Of a DNA stretch of 64,000 nucleotides, positions 45,005-52,997 are shown piece by piece; within the stretch, counting starts at the first letter, position 1; each line of letters begins with the position of its first letter. The stretch covers positions 186,001-250,000 of the forward strand of contig CBDEUC010000001.1 of NCBI GenBank assembly GCA_965243105.1, in the 5' to 3' direction. The stretch comes from WLWS01 sp965243105 (GTDB taxonomy: Bacteria; Pseudomonadota; Gammaproteobacteria; Eutrophobiales; Eutrophobiaceae). Position numbers and translations under genes: made by a program. The notes beneath the pieces are model-generated. The model ran no database searches. It had not been told where the DNA came from and saw only the letters and a list, made by a program, of their open reading frames with translations.

Positions 45005-47677
45005 ATGTTCCAAAGGATCCTGTTTTTATTATCTATCGTGATCGGCATTACGGCCTGCTCCAGCGAGGAACCTGCCAGCCCCGCGTCTTCGAAGCCGGCA
45101 TCATCGGCTCCGGCGATTACCCGTCTTGAAGCCAGCTTTCTTGAAGAAAGTTATGCTCGGGCCAGGAGCAAGCAGGTTGCAAATGTCACCTACAAGCTTG
45201 ATTTCAGTCTATCCGCGGACAAGCCATCGTTTTCCGGCGTGGCCGAGATTTCCTTTGATTTGCTCAACAGGGACCAGGACCTGACCCTGGATTTTTCTGA
45301 AGGGCTTATCGATAGCGTGAACCTCAACGGCAGGGAACTCGAAGTGAACTATAACAACTGGTTCCTGGCGCTTTCCCGCGAGGATATCGAGCCAGGGCCT
45401 CAAAAGCTCATAATCAGGTTCAGCCATCCCTATTCAAGCAACGGTTCCGGACTTTACCGCTTTATCGATCCTGAAGACGGTAACGCATACCTGTATTCCG
45501 ATCTTGAGCCCTACGATGCTAACCGAATATTTCCTTCCTTTGACCAGCCAGATATCAAGGCAACATATGAAATGACAGTGACTGCACCTCGCGATTGGCT
45601 GGTGGTGACGTCACGCAGGGAAAATGAAATCGTCGATAAGGGTGATTTAAGAGAATGGCATTTCCCCGTGAGTGAAAAGTTCAGCACCTATATTTTTTCA
45701 CTTCATGCTGGCCCCTACCATGTATGGGAGGCTGACGCTGATGGTATTCCATTACGATTCATGGCGCGACAGGCGCTGGCTGAATACGTCAACATCGAGG
45801 ACTGGGTCACCCTTACCCAGCAGGGCTTTGAATTCTTCCAGTCTTACTTCGAAGTGGATTATCCATTTCACAAGTATGACCAGCTAATCGTGCCGGACTT
45901 TAATTCCGGTGCTATGGAAAACGTCGGGGCCGTGACTTTCTCTGAACGCTATATTCGAAGAGGGAGCTATACGAACGAAGAAAGGGAAAGAATAGCCAAT
46001 GTTGTGTTGCATGAAATGGCGCACATGTGGTTTGGCAACCTGGTTACCATGGACTGGTGGAATGGACTCTGGTTAAACGAGAGTTTTGCCACCTACATGG
46101 CCTACCACGCAGCTACCGAGGCAACGGAATTTGACCGTGCCTGGCAAAGTTTCTTTTCCCGCACAAAGAACTGGGCATACAACACGGATGAGCAGGTGAC
46201 AAATCACCCAATCGAGCTGCCGGTGGACAATACTGACAGTGGCTTTGCCAATTTCGACGGCATTACCTATGGCAAGGGAGCTTCTGTTCTCAAGCAACTG
46301 GCTTTCCTGATTGATCCGGAAATATTCCGCCAGGGAGTCAGCACCTACCTGAAGAACATGTCCTGGCAAAACAGCCAGCTCAACGACTTTACCGGTGCGC
46401 TGGCCACGGCAGCGAACAGGGATCTTGATGAATGGACGCGTCAATGGCTATACACGAAAGGAACAAATCGCCTGACGGTGAATTACGAGTGCGATGCCGG
46501 CAAGATAAGTGCTTTCTCAATCACCCAGGAAAGTATGCCAAATGATGACGCGGAATTAAGAGAACACCGGGTGAAGCTGGCTTTTTACAGCAAGCTGGAT
46601 GACGGGATAGCCCTGGTGTCCAGTCCATCAGTGATTATCAAGGGGGCAAGCACCGAACCGGATAATATTGTTGGGAATGCGTGCCCCGATTTTGTTTACG
46701 GCAATCACGATGACTGGGCCTTTGCAAAAATCGGTATGCAGGAGCGGGAATTGAACTTCCTGGCAAAGCATATTAACGATTTTGAAGATCCCTTTGTACG
46801 CTCAATGCTATGGAAAAGTCTCTGGCAGGCGGTTCGGGATGCACAGGTTCCCATCAATAATTACGCGGAAATTGTCCTGGCAAACATTGGTGCTGAGCCT
46901 GACATAAAGACCCTGGGGCAGGTGACAAGTACGATTTACAGTACTGTCGCCTACCTTTACCTGTTCCAGTTACAGGACGCATCCATGCTGGACAAGTACA
47001 ACTCGTCATTTGAGGAACTTGCCTGGCAGGGGATCGAGCAAAGTGCCGGTGATCGCAATTTGCAAAAACTGTGGTTTGATCATTATGTCTCGATTGCCCA
47101 TAGCGACACTGCGCTGTCACGCCTGAAAGCCCTGCTTATCGGCGAGAGTAACGTGGCAGGCTTTGTACTTGACCAGGATCGACGCTGGTCCGTGGTGAAA
47201 AGGCTGAACTCGCATAACTTTGCGGGAAGTGCTGATATCCTCGAAAAGGAACTGGAAAAAGATCCTTCCACAACCGGGCAGAAGTCCCACATCAGCGCGA
47301 AAGCGGCGATGCCGAGCATGGAAACCAAGCAGGCATGGTTGAGCGACATACAGGAAGATGGCACGAAGCTGGCGCTGGCAGAGCTGCGTGCAGCGATGGG
47401 CTTCCTTTACCCCGCCTACCAGGTGGAATACCGCAAGTCTCTCCTGCAATCCGCACTGGATGCACTCGGCAAGCTTGACGCAAGTCGCGACCAGCAATAC
47501 CTGCGCTTTTACAATCGCTACCTGGTCAAGGGCTATTGTAGCGAGGACAGTAACGGGCTGCTGCAGCAGGCAATTGACGAGAATGCCGGTGCCACGCTCG
47601 GGACAATGAAGTCACTGCGTATTGCACTGCAGGAAGACCAGCGGTGTGTCGGTATGAAAGCACTGCTGGAACAATGA
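45005..47677 (+). CDS. M1 family metallo-aminopeptidase (lipoprotein)
   Basis: 890 residues from ATG 45005. The N-terminus is a lipoprotein signal with lipobox ITAC (Cys about residue 17), so the enzyme is anchored in the envelope, unlike cytosolic PepN. The M1 exopeptidase motif is SGAMENVGAVTF, and the zinc site is HEMAHMWFGN with a second ligand in LNESFATYM. The C-terminal ERAP1-like helical half is present. It trims peptides in the periplasm, which fits the opp peptide-uptake system in this window though the genes are not adjacent. The stop overlaps the PhzF-type gene start. Confidence 0.92.
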   Translation: MFQRILFLLSIVIGITACSSEEPASPASSKPASSAPAITRLEASFLEESYARARSKQVANVTYKLDFSLSADKPSFSGVAEISFDLLNRDQDLTLDFSEGLIDSVNLNGRELEVNYNNWFLALSREDIEPGPQKLIIRFSHPYSSNGSGLYRFIDPEDGNAYLYSDLEPYDANRIFPSFDQPDIKATYEMTVTAPRDWLVVTSRRENEIVDKGDLREWHFPVSEKFSTYIFSLHAGPYHVWEADADGIPLRFMARQALAEYVNIEDWVTLTQQGFEFFQSYFEVDYPFHKYDQLIVPDFNSGAMENVGAVTFSERYIRRGSYTNEERERIANVVLHEMAHMWFGNLVTMDWWNGLWLNESFATYMAYHAATEATEFDRAWQSFFSRTKNWAYNTDEQVTNHPIELPVDNTDSGFANFDGITYGKGASVLKQLAFLIDPEIFRQGVSTYLKNMSWQNSQLNDFTGALATAANRDLDEWTRQWLYTKGTNRLTVNYECDAGKISAFSITQESMPNDDAELREHRVKLAFYSKLDDGIALVSSPSVIIKGASTEPDNIVGNACPDFVYGNHDDWAFAKIGMQERELNFLAKHINDFEDPFVRSMLWKSLWQAVRDAQVPINNYAEIVLANIGAEPDIKTLGQVTSTIYSTVAYLYLFQLQDASMLDKYNSSFEELAWQGIEQSAGDRNLQKLWFDHYVSIAHSDTALSRLKALLIGESNVAGFVLDQDRRWSVVKRLNSHNFAGSADILEKELEKDPSTTGQKSHISAKAAMPSMETKQAWLSDIQEDGTKLALAELRAAMGFLYPAYQVEYRKSLLQSALDALGKLDASRDQQYLRFYNRYLVKGYCSEDSNGLLQQAIDENAGATLGTMKSLRIALQEDQRCVGMKALLEQ

Positions 47678-48465
47678 AACTAAGCCTGTACCAGGTGGAT
47701 GCTTTCACCAGCGAGGTGTTCGGTGGTAATCCGGCAGCAGTTGTGCCTTTGAAAACTTGGTTGCCGGACGAGGTGATGCAATCGATCGCCATTGAAAATA
47801 ACCTTTCTGAAACGGCGTTCTTAATCCCGGCAGCAGACGGTTATGATCTTCGCTGGTTTACCCCGGCAACGGAGGTAGACCTGTGCGGACACGCCACGCT
47901 GGCCTCCGCCTTCGTGCTGTTTAACCTGCTGCAGCATGCAGGAAAGCAAATTTGTTTCCATACTCGAAATGAGGGGGACCTGGGTGTCAGCCTTGAAGAT
48001 GATGGCAGTATGGCACTGGATTTTCCCAGCAAGCCTCCTGTTGAAGTTGCTGAGCCGAAGGGCCTGGCGGAGGCCCTCGGTGCCACAGCATCTGAACTTC
48101 ACCTTAACGAGGATTATCTCGCGGTTTTTCCCTCTGAAGCGGCGGTGAAGGCAATCAGTCCGGACTTCAAGATAATGTCGGAAATTGATGCCCGCGGCAT
48201 TATCGTCACGGCCCCGGGAGATGAAGTGGATTTTGTCAGTCGTTTTTTTGCTCCAAAATTTGGTATCGACGAGGACCCGGTGACCGGGTCAGCGCACTGC
48301 GTGTTGACACCATACTGGGCAAAGCGTCTTGGTAAGCAAACGCTCAAGGCCCGGCAAGTCTCACGCAGGGTAGGACATCTTCAATGTAGCCTGCACGGCG
48401 ACCGGGTTTCTATTGCTGGCAGGGCGGTGCTCTACATGCAGGGTAACATTGAGGTTGATGTGTAA
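47674..48465 (+). CDS. PhzF-family isomerase/epimerase-like protein
   Basis: 263 residues from the ATG at 47674, coupled by ATGA to the aminopeptidase stop. Start motif YQVDAFTSEVFGGNPAAVV, catalytic Glu in NNLSETAFL, DLCGHATLASAFVLF and the second-half DPVTGSAHC are typical of PhzF, a two-fold diaminopimelate-epimerase-like protein. Members catalyse proton shifts; only PhzF itself makes phenazines, so no phenazine pathway is implied here. Confidence 0.92.
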   Translation: MKLSLYQVDAFTSEVFGGNPAAVVPLKTWLPDEVMQSIAIENNLSETAFLIPAADGYDLRWFTPATEVDLCGHATLASAFVLFNLLQHAGKQICFHTRNEGDLGVSLEDDGSMALDFPSKPPVEVAEPKGLAEALGATASELHLNEDYLAVFPSEAAVKAISPDFKIMSEIDARGIIVTAPGDEVDFVSRFFAPKFGIDEDPVTGSAHCVLTPYWAKRLGKQTLKARQVSRRVGHLQCSLHGDRVSIAGRAVLYMQGNIEVDV

Positions 48466-48511
48466 AAAAAAACGGGACAAATGTTTTTGCTTGATAATTT
48501 AACCAGGCCAA

Positions 48512-48619
48512 AAGCAGCAACCATGAAAGAAGAGCAGACCCTCGGCGGCAGGGACGCCGTCGTGGAGCGTACATGGATGTATTTACAGCGTGTCTGCGTT
48601 TTTTTTTGGGTTGCTGCTT
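48512..48619. repeat. intergenic palindromic element bounded by 11-bp inverted repeats
   Basis: AAGCAGCAACC (48512-48522) and GGTTGCTGCTT (48609-48619) are perfectly complementary and enclose 86 bp. Inside are a GGCGGCAGGGACGCCG segment with local symmetry, an ACATGGATGT palindrome and a run of nine T. The layout resembles dispersed REP-like intergenic elements common in gammaproteobacteria. A 38-codon frame inside (48523-48642) has no supporting site and is not called. Confidence 0.5.
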
Positions 48620-48642
48620 GCGCTATTCACCGTGATTCGTAG

Positions 48643-49065
48643 ATGAGTGATTTAAAAACAAGGAAGACCGGGGCCAGTGTCAGGGCATTTATTGATGCCA
48701 TCGAGGATGAGCAAAAAAGAAAGGATGCCAATGAACTCCTACGCTTAATGAGAAAGATCACCGGCAAGCGTGCCACCATGTGGGGCGACAGTATTATTGG
48801 CTTTGGTGAATATCATTACAGGTACAAGAGCGGCAGGGAAGGGGACTGGCCGGTAACCGGTTTCTCACCGCGAAAACAGAATATCAGTATTTACATCATG
48901 CCGGGTTTTTCAAAGTATAAGAAACAGCTGGCAAAGCTGGGTAAACACAGGCACAGCGTATCCTGCCTGTACATCAGGAGGTTGTCAGATGTTGATCTTG
49001 ATATACTGCAAGAGGTGGTGAAGGACTCTGTAGAGACAATGAAAAAAATGTATACCGTAAAATAG
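48643..49065 (+). CDS. DUF1801 domain protein
   Basis: 140 residues. DUF1801 hallmarks are MRKITGKRATMWGDSIIGFG, YHYRYKSGREGDWPVTGFSPR and NISIYIMPGF. The family folds like the iron chaperone YdhG but its function is not established. It starts without an obvious ribosome-binding site and is followed after 10 bp by the racemase-fold gene. Confidence 0.9.
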   Translation: MSDLKTRKTGASVRAFIDAIEDEQKRKDANELLRLMRKITGKRATMWGDSIIGFGEYHYRYKSGREGDWPVTGFSPRKQNISIYIMPGFSKYKKQLAKLGKHRHSVSCLYIRRLSDVDLDILQEVVKDSVETMKKMYTVK

Positions 49066-49075
49066 AGGTGAACAC

Positions 49076-49849
49076 ATGAAAATTTGGTACCAGAGCTTTA
49101 CCGACCAGGCACTTGCCCCCGTATACCTTGAGCACCTTGCCAGCTTTATGAATGAGCATGCCAGCGAGGGAACCGAGATTCATTTTAAAACCATTACGCC
49201 ACCCGATGACTATGCCCATGCTCTTTCTGAATGGCGCTGTGGGCGTGAAGCCATTGCCAATGCCATTCATGCAACCGATGAGGGTTATGACGGCTACCTG
49301 ATGGGACACTTTCAGGATTCAGGCCTGTACGAGGCGCGGGCCGCGGCGGGTATCCCGGTGATTTCACTGGGTGAAGCTTCCATGTTGTACGCCTGCCAGA
49401 TGGGTTTTCGTATTGGTCTCATTACAATTAATCCAAGGTTTATTCCCATTCACGAGCACCAGATCAGGAAATATGGTTTACAGGATCGCGTTACCCTTGT
49501 GCATGCCATGACCTTTGACCCGGGCCAGCTTGTCTCAGCGTTTGGTGATGATAGTAAAGTTGAAGCGGTCAGGCAGGAGTTTGAAAAACAGGCACTGCCG
49601 CTGGTGAAAGCCGGTGTGGATGTGCTGGTGCCCGCGGGTGGCATCCCGATGTTATTGCTTTCAAGAATAAATGCTCACGAAATTGCCGGCGCCCCTGTCT
49701 TAAATGGGCTACCCGTGGCATTAAGAATGTGTGAGCTTGCCATAGAGATGAAGCAAAAGTTTGGCACCGATACCAGCAGGAGCAGTGATTTTGTTCGCCC
49801 GCCGCGAGAAGTCCTGGATACATTTTTAAATTATCCGGGCAAGGGCTAG
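49076..49849 (+). CDS. Asp/Glu/hydantoin racemase-fold protein lacking both catalytic Cys
   Basis: 257 residues, GAGGTGA ribosome-binding site. It aligns with hydantoin/aspartate racemases: VKIWYQSFT-like N-terminus, GYDGYLMGHFQDSGLYEARAA and DVLVPAGGIPMLL. In active racemases the first segment reads ACFGDPGL and the second GC(A/T)G; here the first cysteine is His and the second Ala/Gly, so two-base racemization by that mechanism is not possible. It may be a lyase, an isomerase or a binding protein. Operon position after DUF1801. Confidence 0.78.
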   Translation: MKIWYQSFTDQALAPVYLEHLASFMNEHASEGTEIHFKTITPPDDYAHALSEWRCGREAIANAIHATDEGYDGYLMGHFQDSGLYEARAAAGIPVISLGEASMLYACQMGFRIGLITINPRFIPIHEHQIRKYGLQDRVTLVHAMTFDPGQLVSAFGDDSKVEAVRQEFEKQALPLVKAGVDVLVPAGGIPMLLLSRINAHEIAGAPVLNGLPVALRMCELAIEMKQKFGTDTSRSSDFVRPPREVLDTFLNYPGKG

Positions 49850-49855
49850 TTTCGT

Positions 49856-50743
49856 TTAGCCTGGCAGTTCTCTTGAACCGAGGTAATCGATAAAGCTGCG
49901 AATGTTCAAAGACATGTTTTTCCTTGAAGGATAAACCGCGTAAATACCAGACGACCTGTTCATGTGTTCCTCGAGGAGCCAGCTGAGCTGTCCCTGCTGG
50001 ACTGAATTATTCACCATGAAATCCGGCAGGCAGGTAATACCAAGCCCCGCTATAGCCATGTCCCGGGCAATCTCACCGCTGTTCACGTGTAATACTTGCC
50101 TACCCAGCTTGACCCTGCTCCTTGAAGGCTGGTCAAAGGGCCATCGCTCACCATAGGCTGGCACGCTATCAACAATGCAGTGGTGATATTTTAGATCTGC
50201 CGGCGAGCCGGGTTTACCGTGCTTGCTGAGATAACCGGGTGATGCAACAACCATCGTCCTGGTGTTGCCCAGTTTCCTGGATACCAGTGTTGAGTCAGAC
50301 AGGTTTCCTGCACGAATAGCGATATCGAAGCCCTCGGCGACCAGGTTGACGTTGCGATCGGAGGCAAGCAGCTCAATATTGACCTGGGTGTTTTCTGTCA
50401 TGTACGCCGCGAGAATGTCCACGAGCCAGTATCGTGTCAGGTAGGAAGGGGCAGTAATACGCAGGTTGCCAGTGGGCTCGCGACCGCTATTTCCATCTTT
50501 GCCCTGCAGGCTTTTAAACTCCTGCAGCAGGTTTTGCATGGTGGCAAGGGACTTTGTTCCTTCTGCGGTAAGACTGAGGTGGCGCGTAGTCCTGTTAAAC
50601 AGGCGTGTTCCCATCCAGTCTTCCAGCTGCGCCACGTAGCGGCTCGCCGCAGAGGTGGAGATGTTCAGCCTGCGTGCAGCCGCGGCAAAGCTTTTCTGGT
50701 TTGCGACTTCGGTGAAAACCTCGATTGCACGTAGCTGGTCCAT
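49856..50743 (-). CDS. LysR-type transcriptional regulator (dioxygenase-linked)
   Basis: 295 residues. The N-terminal winged helix (MDQLRAIEVFTEVANQKSFAAAARRLNISTSAASR) and the effector domain with FDIAIRAG and GLGITCLPDF define the LTTR family, in the subgroup next to AaeR/DmlR. It is divergent from the intradiol dioxygenase gene with a 110-bp shared gap that contains a 19-bp palindrome, so it most likely controls that gene in response to a pathway compound. Confidence 0.93.
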   Translation of the reverse strand: MDQLRAIEVFTEVANQKSFAAAARRLNISTSAASRYVAQLEDWMGTRLFNRTTRHLSLTAEGTKSLATMQNLLQEFKSLQGKDGNSGREPTGNLRITAPSYLTRYWLVDILAAYMTENTQVNIELLASDRNVNLVAEGFDIAIRAGNLSDSTLVSRKLGNTRTMVVASPGYLSKHGKPGSPADLKYHHCIVDSVPAYGERWPFDQPSRSRVKLGRQVLHVNSGEIARDMAIAGLGITCLPDFMVNNSVQQGQLSWLLEEHMNRSSGIYAVYPSRKNMSLNIRSFIDYLGSRELPG

Positions 50744-50801
50744 TTTATTATCCCAATAAATGCAATATTGTTTTTCAATTAAACAGGATTATCATAAAAA
50801 C

Positions 50802-50820
50802 AACAATAGTCTATATTGTT
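50802..50820. promoter_or_regulatory. palindrome in the LysR/dioxygenase divergent promoter
   Basis: AACAATA-GTCTA-TATTGTT is a perfect 7-bp inverted repeat around 5 bp. A second TATTGTTT occurs at 50766-50773, 48 bp upstream of the one at 50814. This two-site layout (recognition plus activation site) fits LysR-type control of the gene at 50854. Confidence 0.5.
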
Positions 50821-50853
50821 TACTAACCCTAACTACCCGGAAGGACCTGTCTT

Positions 50854-51615
50854 ATGAACAAGATAGAAAAAACCCTGTCGCGACGAGGCTTCGTCAAGTC
50901 AACACTTGGCTCAGCTGGCCTCGTGGGATTAAGCGGGTTAAACATCGCCGCGCGCGCCGATGACAAAGATGCGGAAGTCGTTGATGCGGTGATGGAGTCA
51001 AACACGGATCTGCCCTATATCGCCATGACAGAAGATGGACCACTTTACCCGCCCGTAGAGATACCCTGGATGGACGATCTCACCTCGATGAACAACGGTC
51101 GCGCCAGTGGCAGGGTACTCCACCTTTTTGGCCAGGTACTCACCCGTCATGGACGACCGCTGGAGGACGCCATCGTGGAAATATGGCAAACGGACATTAA
51201 TGGTTATTACCTCCATCCAAGAGCGTGGGGCCAGGACAAGCTTGATCCGCATTTTGGCTACTTTGGCAAGGTGAAAACGAACAGGGAAGGTTATTACGGC
51301 TTCAAGACAATCCGCCCCCGTTGGTACTCCCTGCCGCCCTTTGGAGGAGACACCCGTGGTCACATTCCGCGGGCTGCACATATCCATATCAAGGTTAAAC
51401 ACGTCGAGCACGGTGTTTCCACCACCGAGGCCTACTTTGAAAATGCGTCGCACGAAGAAATTGCACCTAAAGACGTGGTGTTCCTGAGCCGGCCGAAAAA
51501 GGTGAGGGACGTGATCGTGCTGCCAGAGAATTCGCCACGGGACTTCAGGGGAATAGATATCGATTTTGAGAAGGACTCTATTTGTTGCCGTTACGACATG
51601 GCTTTCCTGCTGTAG
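50854..51615 (+). CDS. exported intradiol ring-cleavage dioxygenase
   Basis: 253 residues with a twin-arginine signal (SRRGFVKSTLGSAGL) at the N-terminus, so export is predicted; a GGAAGGA site precedes the ATG. The protocatechuate 3,4-dioxygenase fold shows DAIVEIWQTDINGYY, the segment PRWYSLPPF with the tyrosine iron ligand and PRAAHIHIKV with the two histidine ligands; the other tyrosine is likely in the WQTDINGYYLHP region. Non-heme Fe(III) enzymes of this kind cleave catechol-type diols. An exported intradiol enzyme is unusual and may act on an extracellular aromatic or lignin-related compound. Controlled by the divergent LysR gene. Confidence 0.85.
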   Translation: MNKIEKTLSRRGFVKSTLGSAGLVGLSGLNIAARADDKDAEVVDAVMESNTDLPYIAMTEDGPLYPPVEIPWMDDLTSMNNGRASGRVLHLFGQVLTRHGRPLEDAIVEIWQTDINGYYLHPRAWGQDKLDPHFGYFGKVKTNREGYYGFKTIRPRWYSLPPFGGDTRGHIPRAAHIHIKVKHVEHGVSTTEAYFENASHEEIAPKDVVFLSRPKKVRDVIVLPENSPRDFRGIDIDFEKDSICCRYDMAFLL

Positions 51616-51638
51616 AAAAATACCCTTTAGTAATCGTC

Positions 51639-52850
51639 TCAGGGTGCATTCCTGGTAATAAGCACGCCAAGAGCATTTGCTACGAGAAAACCAAGGGCGA
51701 GTGAGACAATGGTGTCGTTATAGGCAAAGCCCACGATTGAACACACCAGGATGGTGACGACACCGTTCAGCACACCCTGGGTTGAAGCAGCGACACCTGC
51801 AATGTGACCAAGCGGGTTCATTGCGATCGCGTTCAAATTACCAAAAGCAAAGCCGGTGAAGAAAAACATCACTACCATCAGGCTCATAAAAAGCCACAGT
51901 GGAGGATTCCCGTTTAATGCCAGGTAAAACAATAGCAATAAGCCACTCAGTATCACTGTTGCGAGCATCGATAGTTTGCTCAAGGGGCGAGTACCAAAAC
52001 GCTTGACGAATTTTGCATTGAGGATAAAGGCTGCACCCATGGCCAGCGAGAGAATGGCAAAATAAAGAGCGAAAAGCTTACCCGCTGCGTAGATGCCGTA
52101 GAATATCTGTGCGCAGGTCACCAGGAAGCCGACAAATGCCCCGTTTACCAGGCCGGCAGCAAGAGTAAATCTCAGCGAAACAGGGTTGCGGCAGGTTTCA
52201 CTGACGCCTGACCAGAGCGTTTCAAGGTTGATAGGAATGCGGGCAGACTCAGTAAGCGTCTCTTCCTGTCGTATCCAGAGCCAGGCAAGCATGACCAGGG
52301 CAAACACGGCGAAAATGGCAAATATTACTCGCCAGTGCGCCACGGCAAGGACAGCCTGGCCCATTACAGGCGCAACACAGGGCACCAGGATAAACACTGA
52401 CATTGAGAGAGAAATGATCCTTGCCATGGGGACTTCATCGTACTGGTCCCTGATCAGGGCAATAACAACCACCTTCATTGCGGCCACGCCAATTCCCTGT
52501 ATCAACCTGCCAAGCAGCATCAGGTAAAAATCATGGGTAAAGGTAGATAGCAGGCTGCCGCTGAAGAAAATCAGGATGCCGATGGCGGCTGTCGGTTTTC
52601 GGCCGATACGGTCAGACACGGGACCGTAAAAAAACTGTGCCAGGGTCATGCCAAGGAATAAAACTGAAATCACCAGCTGGATATCATTTTCCCTTGCCAC
52701 GTTCAGCTCATCGCTCATTATTGGCAGGGCGGGCAGCATCATGTCAATCGACAGGGCGACCAGGGCCATGAGAAATGCCGTCAGGAGGACAAACTCCAGT
52801 TCTGACATTGTCGACGTTTTTTGCGGGCAATTGCGAGTAGCGCTATCCAT
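51639..52850 (-). CDS. MFS drug-resistance transporter (Bcr/CflA type)
   Basis: About 403 residues from ATG 52850; a longer frame begins at 52928 and an inner ATG at 52808. TM1 LEFVLLTAFLMALVALSIDMMLPALP and the A-loop FYGPVSDRIGRKP are the Bcr/CflA signature, with 12 membrane segments. It should export small hydrophobic compounds by H+ antiport. It converges with the dioxygenase gene (23-bp gap) and is read toward it, so it is not in its operon. Confidence 0.88.
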   Translation of the reverse strand: MDSATRNCPQKTSTMSELEFVLLTAFLMALVALSIDMMLPALPIMSDELNVARENDIQLVISVLFLGMTLAQFFYGPVSDRIGRKPTAAIGILIFFSGSLLSTFTHDFYLMLLGRLIQGIGVAAMKVVVIALIRDQYDEVPMARIISLSMSVFILVPCVAPVMGQAVLAVAHWRVIFAIFAVFALVMLAWLWIRQEETLTESARIPINLETLWSGVSETCRNPVSLRFTLAAGLVNGAFVGFLVTCAQIFYGIYAAGKLFALYFAILSLAMGAAFILNAKFVKRFGTRPLSKLSMLATVILSGLLLLFYLALNGNPPLWLFMSLMVVMFFFTGFAFGNLNAIAMNPLGHIAGVAASTQGVLNGVVTILVCSIVGFAYNDTIVSLALGFLVANALGVLITRNAP

Positions 52851-52997
52851 TCTTGTAACGGGTTTTATAGCTTGGTCATGGGCAGTAGCGCGACCAGTAC
52901 CTGATACATACCCAGCAGGTTTTGGCATGCTACCCCGGGCTTAAGGGTTGAGCATTATAGATGAATTGAGGGGTTAAAATGGCCGCTGACAATTCGG

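Noticed and set aside
48523..48642. 39-codon frame inside the palindromic element
   Set aside because: It runs through the inverted repeat and T9 tract, has no ribosome-binding site and looks incidental.
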